Assembly (NCBI GenBank): GCA_021741245.1
Contig: JAIOYF010000002.1
Location: 372,001-436,000 of the forward strand
From: Paracoccaceae bacterium
GTDB taxonomy: Bacteria > Pseudomonadota > Alphaproteobacteria > Rhodobacterales > Rhodobacteraceae
Length of the DNA: 64,000 nucleotides
Reading direction: 5' to 3'
The position numbers were made by a program, and so were the translations under genes. Below, in pieces: positions 27,316 through 35,184 of this stretch. The notes beneath the pieces are model-generated. The model had not been told where the DNA came from. It did not search any database and saw only the letters and a list, made by a program, of their open reading frames with translations. Every line of letters begins with the position of its first letter. Position 1 is the first letter of the stretch.

Positions 27316-28116
27316 CTAAAAGCCTGCCAAAAGCGCCGCCGCAGCCGCCAGACCAATGATGATTCGCCACCATCCAAAGATCGCGTAACCATGCTTGCCG
27401 ACATACCCAAGGACCGCGCGAACAACGAACAGCGCCGTCATAAAGGCAACCGCAAAGCCAATCGCAATCTCGGAAATCGCCCCAAAATCCAGATCGTTAC
27501 GGGCCTTCAGCAGATCATACCCCACCGCCGCCGCCATGGTGGGAAGGGACAAAAGAAACGAAAACTCCGCCGCTGCCCGCTTTTCAACGCCCAGCATCAG
27601 GGCACCCACAATCGTTGCCCCCGACCGCGAGACCCCCGGAATCATTGCAACACATTGGCAAACCCCAATCCAGAACGCCTTGCGCAATGGCAATTCGGTT
27701 GCGTCAAAATACACAGGCTTTGGCGCGATCCGGTCGATGACCAAAAGGATCACCCCCCCCAGAACAAGGTTGACCGCAATCAACATCGGGCTTTCAAAGA
27801 GCACCCGCTTGATAAAGTCATGCGCCAAAAGACCGACAACAACCGCAGGCAAAAACGCAAGCAGCAACCCAATCAGGGCCCGCCGGGCCCCTGCATCACT
27901 GCGGGCATTCAGCGCAAGCCCCGTCAGCTTTGCCGCATAAATAGAGATCAGCGCCAGAACCGCACCAAGCTGGATCACCACCTCGAACGTCTTGCCCGCG
28001 CTTTCAAATCCAAGGAAATGCGAGGCCAAAAGCAAATGCCCGGTAGAGGACACAGGGATAAACTCCGTCAGCCCTTCAAGCAGACCAAGCAGGGCGGAAA
28101 GGACGAAATTATCCAA
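27316..28116 (-). CDS. uppP: Undecaprenyl-diphosphate phosphatase
   Basis: Integral membrane enzyme that recycles the C55 carrier lipid for peptidoglycan and polysaccharide synthesis. It is 266 aa with about eight membrane segments. The family signatures are present: GLLEGLTEFIPVSSTGHLLL near residue 12 (catalytic Glu) and MIPGVSRSGATIVGALMLG near residue 160 (Ser and Arg). The frame begins with TTG at 28116, 4 nt after the stop of the NDUFA9-like gene, with GAAGG upstream, so the two are co-transcribed. Confidence 0.95.
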   Translation of the reverse strand: MDNFVLSALLGLLEGLTEFIPVSSTGHLLLASHFLGFESAGKTFEVVIQLGAVLALISIYAAKLTGLALNARSDAGARRALIGLLLAFLPAVVVGLLAHDFIKRVLFESPMLIAVNLVLGGVILLVIDRIAPKPVYFDATELPLRKAFWIGVCQCVAMIPGVSRSGATIVGALMLGVEKRAAAEFSFLLSLPTMAAAVGYDLLKARNDLDFGAISEIAIGFAVAFMTALFVVRAVLGYVGKHGYAIFGWWRIIIGLAAAAALLAGF

Positions 28117-28120
28117 GATA

Positions 28121-29107
28121 TCAAGCCTTCTTCAGGTTCTTTGCCGATTCCTTGATGGCCGTGTATTGCCCCGATGGACGATAGCGCCACAGATATTCCG
28201 GCAGCACCGATTCCATAGACGTCGGCACAATCCCCAGATCTGCAAAGCTTTTTGCGTCGTCACCAACCACATTGTCGCGCGCCAGATTGCGCACCTGATC
28301 CAATGTGACGACCCCGTTGTTGAACAGGCCAAGCGTGACCGCCTGCAACAGATCAAAGGCTCCGCCCATAATACGGGCTGCAAAGAAAGGAATATTCAGC
28401 ACCAACCGACGACGCCGGATGATCCCAAGCATCATGGCCATCAGATCCCGAAAGCTGGCCACATCCGGGCCGCCCAGTTCGTAAATCCCAGCCGCCGCTT
28501 TGCCGTCAGCCGCCAAAACCGCTGCCTGCGCCACATCATCAACAAACACCGGCTGGAACCGCGTGTTCGCACCCACTACCGGCAGGATCGGGGCCATCCG
28601 GCTCATCGCCGCAAATCGGTTGAAAAAGCCGTCTTCAGACCCAAAGATCACCGACGGGCGCAAGATCACGGCCGTTGGGAATGCAGCCAAGACCGCCGCC
28701 TCACCCTTTGCCTTGGTGCGGGAATACTCGCTATTGCTGTTCGCGTCCGCACCAATGGCCGAGATCTGCACCAAATGGCCCACGCCTTGTTCGGCGGCAA
28801 TCCGCGCCACACGTTCGGCACCCTTGGCCTGCACGGCATCAAAGCTGTTCTTGCCCGACCCGTTTAAAATGCCGACGCAGTTGATCACCGCATCCGCGCC
28901 CATCATGACACTGCGCACAGACGCATCATCGCGGATGTTGCACGGAACAGGCTCCACCTGACCCGGCACGCCATAAGGGCGCACGAACATCGCGTCATTC
29001 GGCCGCCGCACGGCCACACGCACACGCCAGCCGTCCTTGGCCATGCGTCGTGCAATATAGCGCCCAACGAATCCGGAACCGCCATAAATGGTGACAAGCT
29101 TACTCAT
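28121..29107 (-). CDS. Complex I NDUFA9-family NAD(P)-binding protein
   Basis: Atypical SDR of 328 aa. The N-terminal MSKLVTIYGGSGFVGRYIARRMAKDGWRVRVAVRR is a GGSGFVG nucleotide-binding motif. DAVINCVGIL and HLVQISAIGADANSNSEYSRTKAKGE follow, with an SxYxxxK-like catalytic pattern. Relatives include the mitochondrial complex I assembly subunit NDUFA9; the bacterial role is not certain. The ATG is at 29107. The first gene of a two-gene unit with uppP. Confidence 0.88.
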   Translation of the reverse strand: MSKLVTIYGGSGFVGRYIARRMAKDGWRVRVAVRRPNDAMFVRPYGVPGQVEPVPCNIRDDASVRSVMMGADAVINCVGILNGSGKNSFDAVQAKGAERVARIAAEQGVGHLVQISAIGADANSNSEYSRTKAKGEAAVLAAFPTAVILRPSVIFGSEDGFFNRFAAMSRMAPILPVVGANTRFQPVFVDDVAQAAVLAADGKAAAGIYELGGPDVASFRDLMAMMLGIIRRRRLVLNIPFFAARIMGGAFDLLQAVTLGLFNNGVVTLDQVRNLARDNVVGDDAKSFADLGIVPTSMESVLPEYLWRYRPSGQYTAIKESAKNLKKA

Positions 29108-29312
29108 GCTGCGCCCTGCAATTGCCTTCGAGATCTGACCGCCTGAATACCCCCCTCAACCGGATGGGACAAGGCGCAATTGGCCGCAATTCAAGGCTTG
29201 GGGGCCTTGAAGGGGGCTTCTTCCCATAGGAACCGGCAAAGCGCAGCCATGCAGGGCACCTGCACTGCGAAATTCTTAGCTCAGAAGACGCTCAAAACCA
29301 CGCGACAGCCCG

Positions 29313-29341
29313 TTGACACCGCTTTTGCGCCGCGCTAAACG
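29313..29341 (+). promoter_or_regulatory. Sigma-70 promoter of tRNA-Leu
   Basis: TTGACA (29313-29318), a 17-nt spacer and TAAACG (29336-29341). Transcription would start about 10 nt before the tRNA 5' end. The -35 is a perfect consensus match. Confidence 0.7.
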
Positions 29342-29357
29342 CCCCATCACGATAGAT

Positions 29358-29442
29358 GCCCAGATGGCGGAATTGGTAGACGCGCTGGTTTCAGGTACCA
29401 GTACTGCAAGGTGTGGAGGTTCGAGTCCTCTTCTGGGCACCA
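29358..29442 (+). tRNA. tRNA-Leu(CAG)
   Basis: Complete class II tRNA of 85 nt with encoded CCA. The acceptor stem GCCCAGA pairs with TCTGGGC. The D arm has GGCGGAATTGGTAGACGC. The anticodon stem CTGGT/ACCAG holds the loop TTCAGGT (anticodon CAG, reading CUG). A variable arm, then the T arm GGAGG TTCGAGT CCTCT, complete it. A strong promoter precedes it and a terminator follows 8 nt later. Confidence 0.97.
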
Positions 29443-29450
29443 CTTCGAAA

Positions 29451-29490
29451 AGAAGCCCCGCAACATGAAAATGTTGCGGGGCTTCTTTCA
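29451..29490 (+). terminator. Terminator of tRNA-Leu with GAAA tetraloop
   Basis: AGAAGCCCCGCAACAT (29451-29466), loop GAAA, ATGTTGCGGGGCTTCT (29471-29486): a perfect 16-bp stem with a GNRA tetraloop, followed by T-rich sequence. It lies 8 nt after the tRNA 3' end. Confidence 0.93.
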
Positions 29491-29811
29491 TTTCGATCGC
29501 GCCTCAGAACAAAACGCGCGAAACGGCACGGGGCAGCGGCCAGGTTTGGCCTTGGGCTCGGGGGACGTTTGCTTTTTTGAACAAGCGTCGATATATTCCG
29601 ACGCCGCGACACTGCCCCGCCGATCATGCCGCTCTTCGGCAGCTTTTGTGGGGCCGTGTTCTTCACGATCACTTCCAAAGGCGATTTCTTTCTGCGCCCG
29701 TCGTTCCTTTCCCGCTTAGGGAAATCACGGAGTGCGACCTCGTCTTATGGGCAATATTTGCCAAGGCGCTCTCCACAAAGGGGTCCGCTATGGCGCTTTA
29801 TGGGATGCACT
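29491..29811. other. Intergenic stretch without a supported gene
   Basis: Between the tRNA terminator and the ribonuclease D start. Short frames here lack ribosome-binding sites and family resemblance. A TTTCCCGCTTAGGGAAA inverted repeat is visible near 29707-29723. The promoter of the ribonuclease D gene probably lies in this stretch. Confidence 0.6.
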
Positions 29812-30426
29812 ATGGCCATTCACCTGCATAAAAACGATCTTCCAGATGGGCTAAAGCTCGGGCCCGTCGTTGCGATTGACACAGAAACCATGGGCCTTGA
29901 TCCGCGCCGGGATCGGCTTTGTGTCGTGCAACTGTCAGACGGGAAAGGGGATGCCCATCTGGTGCAAATTGCTTTGGGCCAAAAAAGCGCCCCAAACCTT
30001 GAACGCCTGCTGACCGACCCCGAGACGCTAAAGCTGTTCCACTACGGCCGTTTTGACATTGCGGCGCTGAAAAACGCCTTCGGTGTGACGACCACGCCCG
30101 TTTGGTGCACAAAAATTGCGTCGCGCCTGATCCGCACCTTTACCGACCGTCATGGCCTTAAATATCTGCTGATGGAGATGGTCGGCGTTGATGTCTCCAA
30201 GCAACAGCAGACCAGCGATTGGGGTGCAGCAACCCTGACCGATGCGCAAAAGGACTACGCGGCGTCTGATGTGCTTTACCTGCATGCGCTGAAGGCCGAG
30301 TTGGAAAAGCGTCTGATCCGCGAGGGGCGGATGGATCTGGCCAACCGTTTGTTTGCCTTCTTGCCCACGCGGGCAGAGTTGGATCTGCTGGGGTGGGTCG
30401 ACCTTAGTGATATCTACAATCATTAG
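29812..30426 (+). CDS. Ribonuclease D (short form)
   Basis: DnaQ-like 3'-5' exoribonuclease of 204 aa, lacking the HRDC domains of long RNase D. The exonuclease motifs are present: VVAIDTETMGLD (Exo I, Asp-Glu), FHYGRFDIAALKNAF (Exo II) and KDYAASDVLYLHAL (Exo III, Tyr/Asp). It acts in RNA 3'-end processing. The start is ATG 29812; another in-frame ATG 12 nt upstream (29800) is equally possible. It is followed by lptC after about 100 nt, an order common in alphaproteobacteria. Confidence 0.9.
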   Translation: MAIHLHKNDLPDGLKLGPVVAIDTETMGLDPRRDRLCVVQLSDGKGDAHLVQIALGQKSAPNLERLLTDPETLKLFHYGRFDIAALKNAFGVTTTPVWCTKIASRLIRTFTDRHGLKYLLMEMVGVDVSKQQQTSDWGAATLTDAQKDYAASDVLYLHALKAELEKRLIREGRMDLANRLFAFLPTRAELDLLGWVDLSDIYNH

Positions 30427-30528
30427 ACCGGCATTAGGCGGGGTGCCGCCGACCCGTGCGCGGCAATGGTTGGCGTATAAGGTCCTTAGCTGTAGCCTTG
30501 GGAAAAAGCAGAGCAGCGCATACCCCCA

Positions 30529-31134
30529 ATGACCGCCCAAGATACCCATACCCGGCTGATCGCCTGGCTTAAGATCGTCTTTCCGCTCATGGCGTTGGCG
30601 ATCTTGTCGACGTTGTTTCTGGTCGCGCGCGGGGTAGATCCGGAAGATGCGATTCCCTATGCCGAGGTGGACGTCGAAGACCGCCTGCGTGAACCCCGCA
30701 TGGTGGAGCCGACCTATTCCGGGGTGACGGCAGACGGGGCCGCCCTGACGCTTTCGGCGCAAGAGGCCCGCCCCGATAAGGGCGCAGACTCGCCCGGAAA
30801 TGCCAAAGCCCTGACCGGGACCTTGGAAACCCCAGATGGGGCCCGGACGGAACTGGTCGCAGCGAAAGCCTCTATTGACGGATCAGGGCGCAAAATCACC
30901 CTTTCGGGCGGTGTAGAGATTGCCACGTCATCAGGTTGGACCCTGCAAAGCGAAAGCCTGACCGCGGCAATGGACAAGACTGATATCGAGGCAACCACGC
31001 CTGTCACGGCCACCGGACCGGCGGGCACGGTTTCGGCAAACACGATGCGTCTGTCGCAAAATCCTTCACAGCCCGATCGCTATGTTCTAGTTTTCAATGG
31101 CGCAGTGAAACTGATATATGTTCCAGTAAATTAG
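30529..31134 (+). CDS. lptC: LPS export ABC transporter periplasmic protein LptC
   Basis: Single-pass inner-membrane protein that takes LPS from LptB2FG and passes it to LptA. It is 201 aa, with an N-terminal anchor at about residues 12-34 (AWLKIVFPLMALAILSTLFLVA) and a periplasmic beta-jellyroll (GRKITLSGGVEIATSSGWTLQSE). The ATG at 30529 puts the anchor near the N-terminus. First gene of the lptC-lptA-lptB run. Confidence 0.88.
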   Translation: MTAQDTHTRLIAWLKIVFPLMALAILSTLFLVARGVDPEDAIPYAEVDVEDRLREPRMVEPTYSGVTADGAALTLSAQEARPDKGADSPGNAKALTGTLETPDGARTELVAAKASIDGSGRKITLSGGVEIATSSGWTLQSESLTAAMDKTDIEATTPVTATGPAGTVSANTMRLSQNPSQPDRYVLVFNGAVKLIYVPVN

Positions 31135-31161
31135 TAATCTGCCCTTTTACATAGGCATCTC

Positions 31162-31650
31162 ATGTCAAACGCCCTGCGCGCCTTTCTCATTGCTGCACTT
31201 TTGGCCAGCCCCGCAGCCGCCCAACAGGCGGGTGTGCGTTTTGGTGGATTGCAACAAGACACCTCTCTTCCAGTTGAGGTGACCTCTGACAATCTGTCTG
31301 TCGATCAGGCCAGCGGCGGGGCGCTCTTTACCGGAAACGTCCTTGTCATACAGGGCGAGATGCGGATGACCGCAGGGGCAATCCGCGTGGAATATGCCGA
31401 AGGCGGTCAGGGCATCCAAAGCCTGCACGCAACGGGGGGCGTCACCCTTGTAAGCCCGACGGACGCCGCCGAGGCAAGCGAGGCGGTCTATACCATCGAC
31501 AGTGGCAATGTCGTGATGACCGGGAATGTCCTTTTGACCCAAGGTGCGGCGACGATTACGGGGCAAACGCTGTCGGTCAACCTAAAGGATGGCACCGGTG
31601 CAATGTCAGGGGGCGTGAAGACAATCTTTGCCCCCGGCGCAAGACCATGA
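31162..31650 (+). CDS. lptA: LPS transport periplasmic protein LptA
   Basis: Periplasmic bridge protein that carries LPS to the outer membrane, 162 aa. A signal peptide covers about residues 1-20 (LRAFLIAALLASPAAAQ). The OstA-like beta-repeat follows with VTSDNLSVDQASGGALFTGNVLVIQGEMRM and NVVMTGNVLLTQGAATITGQTLSVNLKDG. The stop overlaps the lptB start by 4 nt. Confidence 0.9.
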   Translation: MSNALRAFLIAALLASPAAAQQAGVRFGGLQQDTSLPVEVTSDNLSVDQASGGALFTGNVLVIQGEMRMTAGAIRVEYAEGGQGIQSLHATGGVTLVSPTDAAEASEAVYTIDSGNVVMTGNVLLTQGAATITGQTLSVNLKDGTGAMSGGVKTIFAPGARP

Positions 31651-32423
31651 CGCCACAGGGCGGCGCAGCGATGCCGCGACTTTCCGTGACAGAAGGGTCG
31701 GCGGGTCTTGTGATCCGTTCGCTGCGAAAAAGTTATAAGCGCCGCCCCGTCATTCGCGATGTCTCGATGCGGCTGGAACGGGGCGAGGTTGTTGCCCTGT
31801 TGGGCCCCAACGGGTCGGGCAAGACCACGTGTTTTTACTCCATAGCCGGCCTTGTGACGCCCGAGGGTGGTCAGGTCATCATTGATGGCAAGGATGTAAC
31901 GGCCTTGCCGATGTATCGCCGCGCGCGTCTTGGGATTGGTTATCTGCCACAGGAAGTCTCGATCTTTCGGGGTCTTTCGGTAGAAGATAACATCTTGGCC
32001 GTGCTGGAAATTGCAGAGCCTGATCGGCACAAACGGCGAGAGCGGCTTGAAGAGTTGCTGTCAGAGTTTTCGATCACCCACCTGCGTCGCGCGCCTGCTC
32101 TTGCCCTTTCGGGGGGTGAACGGCGCCGCGTGGAAATCGCGCGCTGCCTTGCCGCAAACCCAAAGTACCTCTTGCTTGACGAACCTTTTGCCGGGGTTGA
32201 TCCGATTGCCGTCGGGGAAATCCGCCATCTTGTGCAAGACCTCAAGGCGCGTGGCATTGGGGTGCTGATCACAGATCACAACGTTCGCGAAACACTCGAG
32301 ATCGTCGATCGCGCCTATATCCTGCACGACGGGATGGTTCTGAAAAGTGGCACAACGGATGAAATCGTGCGCGATGAAACCGTGCGTAAAGTCTATCTGG
32401 GCCAGAACTTCCGAATGAGCTGA
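31647..32423 (+). CDS. lptB: LPS export ABC transporter ATPase LptB
   Basis: Cytoplasmic ATPase that powers LPS extraction with LptF/LptG. It is 258 aa. Walker A is GPNGSGKTT, the Q-loop GYLPQEVSIFRGLSVEDNI, the signature LSGGERRRVEIARCL, Walker B LLLDEPFAGVDPIAV, and the switch His ITDHNVRE. The VEDNI and DPIAV words are LptB-specific. The ATG at 31647 (ATGA overlap with lptA) gives an 8-residue N-terminal extension before a second ATG. rpoN, which often follows lptB, is absent. Confidence 0.96.
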   Translation: MTPQGGAAMPRLSVTEGSAGLVIRSLRKSYKRRPVIRDVSMRLERGEVVALLGPNGSGKTTCFYSIAGLVTPEGGQVIIDGKDVTALPMYRRARLGIGYLPQEVSIFRGLSVEDNILAVLEIAEPDRHKRRERLEELLSEFSITHLRRAPALALSGGERRRVEIARCLAANPKYLLLDEPFAGVDPIAVGEIRHLVQDLKARGIGVLITDHNVRETLEIVDRAYILHDGMVLKSGTTDEIVRDETVRKVYLGQNFRMS

Positions 32424-32650
32424 CGAAAGTCTGTAACAGTCTCGTCACGATTCGGTTGACAAGCCCCCCTCGCTGTCGCCTGATGGGGTCAATGTGTGCG
32501 AAACCCGCCCTGCCCTGCTCCTGCCTTGCGGCCGTACAACGGCCCCGCGACCTTGCAGGACTGCCTCATACTACCTACCTAAATTTCAAGAACCGCTGGT
32601 GTCGGCCGTAGGCCGTCAGCAGAGGTAACAAGCCGCGCGGAGGAGACAAC

Positions 32651-33226
32651 ATGCGCTATCAGATCAGCGGAAGACAGATCGACATTGGCGAAGCCCTGCA
32701 AACGCACGTAAAGGCCGAACTAGGGGAAGTTATTGACAAATATGCCCAACGGCCAACCGAAGCGATTGTGGTTTTCTCACGCGTTGCGCATGAGCATGTC
32801 TGCGAAACCGTGATACACCTGTCCACCGGGCTGACCGCACAGGCAAAGGGTCATGCCACCGAGATCTATGCTGCTTTTGAGTCTTGCCGCGAGAAGATGG
32901 ACAAGCAACTGCGACGCTACAAACGCAGGATCCGCAACCACCATTCTTCCCGTACGTCACCAGTTGAATTTGATGGCGCGTCCTCGTATATCCTCGCCTC
33001 AACTGAGCACGCCGAAGATGCGGAGCCCGACACGCTGCAACCAATCGTGATCGCCGAGATGGAAACGAAGATCCCTTCCATCACCGTTGGCGAAGCTGTG
33101 ATGCAGTTGGAACTGGCCGGGCAACGGATGATTGTGTTTCGGAACGAAGGGCATGGCGGGGTGAATGTGGTCTATCGCCGGGAAGACGGCAACATAGGCT
33201 GGATCGACCCGCGAAACAGCAATTAA
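32651..33226 (+). CDS. hpf: Ribosome hibernation-promoting factor, long form
   Basis: 191-aa protein that dimerises and inactivates 70S ribosomes in stationary phase. The N-terminal S30AE domain (MRYQISGRQIDIGEALQTHVKAELGE) and the C-terminal dimerisation domain (LELAGQRMIVFRNEGHGGVNVVYRREDGNIGWIDP) are both complete, with a linker between. GCGGAGGAGACAAC precedes the ATG. An upstream gap of 227 nt holds a TTGACA box (32456-32461) but no good -10. ptsN follows after 36 nt. Confidence 0.94.
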   Translation: MRYQISGRQIDIGEALQTHVKAELGEVIDKYAQRPTEAIVVFSRVAHEHVCETVIHLSTGLTAQAKGHATEIYAAFESCREKMDKQLRRYKRRIRNHHSSRTSPVEFDGASSYILASTEHAEDAEPDTLQPIVIAEMETKIPSITVGEAVMQLELAGQRMIVFRNEGHGGVNVVYRREDGNIGWIDPRNSN

Positions 33227-33262
33227 AGTGCGACCAAGGTCTGCACGGGAACACGACCACCT

Positions 33263-33727
33263 ATGGAACTTTCCAAGCTACTTTCGCCCGGTGGCGTTCG
33301 CGTCGTCGGGCAACTGACAAGCAAGAAGCGCCTCTTTCAGGAACTGGGAGAGTTGGTAAGCAGTTGCTGCGGATTGTCTTCCTCCGTGGCTGTAGATGGT
33401 CTTCAGGAACGCGAAAGCCTTGGCCCCACGGGTGTGGGCCATGGCATCGCCTTGCCCCATGCACGGCTAGAGGATCTTGACCGGATCGTTGGCGTTTTCA
33501 TTCGTCTGGAGAAACCGCTCGATTATGACAGTGTCGATCGCCAGCCTGTTGACCTGATCTTTGGTCTTTTCGCGCCAAAGGACTCTGGCGTGGATCACCT
33601 TAAGGCATTGGCGCTGGTCAGCCGCACCATGCGGGATCAATCGGTTTTGGCGAAATTACGGGCCAATACAGACCCGTCCAAACTACATGCAATCCTGACC
33701 GAAGCGCGGGCGCCACAGGCGGCCTGA
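33263..33727 (+). CDS. ptsN: Nitrogen PTS EIIA protein PtsN
   Basis: Phosphocarrier EIIA(Ntr) of 154 aa in the nitrogen-related PTS; it regulates potassium and nitrogen functions through its phosphorylation state. The phospho-acceptor His lies in GHGIALPHARLEDLDRIVGV. DYDSVDRQPVDLIFGLFAPKDSGVDHLKALA is the usual EIIA sheet region. The conserved neighbours hpf and lptB support the call. Confidence 0.94.
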   Translation: MELSKLLSPGGVRVVGQLTSKKRLFQELGELVSSCCGLSSSVAVDGLQERESLGPTGVGHGIALPHARLEDLDRIVGVFIRLEKPLDYDSVDRQPVDLIFGLFAPKDSGVDHLKALALVSRTMRDQSVLAKLRANTDPSKLHAILTEARAPQAA

Positions 33728-33783
33728 TCGCGGCTGTGCGGCGATTTTCAAGCGTCTTCGTTGACCCTTAAACGCAGGGGCAG

Positions 33784-35184
33784 TCAGGCCTTGCGCCAGT
33801 CCTGAAAGCCAAAGGCGATGTAGTCGCGGGCATAGGTGTCACGCGCCGCATCTTCCAGATCTGCGTCATAGATAGACACCAAGACGTCATCAAAGACAGG
33901 CCTTGGGGCAGCGCCTTCGGGCGCGGGCTTGCAAACCTCGGCGGCAAGAAACGCCAACCCCTCGGCCAAGCGATCTTCGCGCAAGACCAGATCTGGGCTT
34001 TGAAACTGCGCAAAGCCTTGCAAAATAGCGGCCTGCGTGGCCCAATGCGCATCCACCCGCATGCCCGTCTGGCCAGACAGGTTCAATTTGATCCACTTCA
34101 AAAATGCCAAAAACCCGTCTTTATGCGCCTTGGTATCTGGATAGGGTTGCCCCAATTCGGGCAGGGGCAGCTTGTAGACATTTGCCAGTTGGTTTCTGAT
34201 TTCCTTGAACTGCCCGCTCAGGATTTGCGTAACAAATGCCTCATGCGCGCGCGCCAGCGGATGACGCAGGACGGTAAAGGATCGATGCAAGGGGCGCGCC
34301 CGTTTCCATTGGCGCAGGGATTTTTGGGTAAAATCGCCATCAAGCCCACCAAACCGCTCCAGCCAGCCTGTCACCTCGGCGACGGGGCCGGATTTCATGG
34401 GCATGTAGAGCAATGGCGCATTCCGCGACGCGACAAATCCCGGCACCATTGGCGCGCGGCGCGGTTCAAAATTCGGGGTCCGGGCCAGATTGAACCGATC
34501 AAGACGGCTCAACACACGCTCCATCTCGTCTACGTTCAGAACCTTTTGGCTGATCTCTTCGGGATTTTGCTTTTTAAGGCTGTTGTCGAGGCTTTCCAGA
34601 CCCGAAACCCCCAGAAAAGCGGCAAGACCGTTCAGCACATCCAGATCGTTGATGTCATCATAATCAATATAAAAGGCCGCCTGCCCGGTGACCTGCAAGC
34701 CATGCATGATCTTCATCTGAAAATCTTGCAGGTCTGTCAGATGGGCCTCAAACTCGGCACGGTCAAAGTGGGCCTGCGCCGTTTTGATCTTATTGACATT
34801 GGTCAGCTTCCACTGCCCGGTCTGCTGCGCGATCTTCAGGCTGACATAGCTTTCGATCGGATTGCGGGTCAGGACGATCTTGGCGCAAAGCGGGTCTTCC
34901 AGAACGGCGTCAAACACCCGCGGATCGTGGTCATGGAAATAGCGAAAGCCCGACAGCCCCTGCGTGCCCGCCCGCATGGTGCGGATGAATGCCATCGGAT
35001 CTGCGGCGCGGTCGGCAAGCGACAGGCCCATGAACTCTACCTGATTGCTTTTTCCGATGAACGTCGGATTGAACACCTCGCCGTGGCACGTCACGCCCTG
35101 CATTGCATTCAAATTGGCTTCGAGAAAGTTTGACCCGGTTCGCATGGCTGCGAACATCACGAAACTATCGAATTTTTGCGCCAC
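33784..35184 (-). CDS. Two-domain sulfotransferase
   Basis: 466-aa protein with two sulfotransferase-like halves. The N-terminal half (about residues 1-240) has a Stf0/NodH-type PAPS 5'-phosphosulfate loop, FAAMRTGSNFLEANL, and a 3'-phosphate-binding LTRNPIESYVSLK. The C-terminal half has VLRHPLARAHEAFVTQIL, like the Sulfotransfer_2 family, but no clean PKTGG loop, so it may be inactive. The GTG start at 35184 lies right after the TGA of the glycosyltransferase upstream. It probably adds sulfate to the polysaccharide made by this cluster. Confidence 0.8.
   Translation of the reverse strand: MAQKFDSFVMFAAMRTGSNFLEANLNAMQGVTCHGEVFNPTFIGKSNQVEFMGLSLADRAADPMAFIRTMRAGTQGLSGFRYFHDHDPRVFDAVLEDPLCAKIVLTRNPIESYVSLKIAQQTGQWKLTNVNKIKTAQAHFDRAEFEAHLTDLQDFQMKIMHGLQVTGQAAFYIDYDDINDLDVLNGLAAFLGVSGLESLDNSLKKQNPEEISQKVLNVDEMERVLSRLDRFNLARTPNFEPRRAPMVPGFVASRNAPLLYMPMKSGPVAEVTGWLERFGGLDGDFTQKSLRQWKRARPLHRSFTVLRHPLARAHEAFVTQILSGQFKEIRNQLANVYKLPLPELGQPYPDTKAHKDGFLAFLKWIKLNLSGQTGMRVDAHWATQAAILQGFAQFQSPDLVLREDRLAEGLAFLAAEVCKPAPEGAAPRPVFDDVLVSIYDADLEDAARDTYARDYIAFGFQDWRKA

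Noticed and set aside
29358-29490. Integration site at the tRNA-Leu 3' end
   Set aside because: tRNA-Leu genes are frequent attachment sites, but no integrase or repeated tRNA 3' end is visible here; the following genes are conserved core genes.
29391-29678. 95-codon minus-strand frame over tRNA-Leu
   Set aside because: It passes through the tRNA and its terminator; no RBS.
32483-32611. 42-codon frame beginning ATGGGGTCAATG upstream of hpf
   Set aside because: No Shine-Dalgarno sequence, Cys- and Pro-rich translation, and it lies in the hpf leader.
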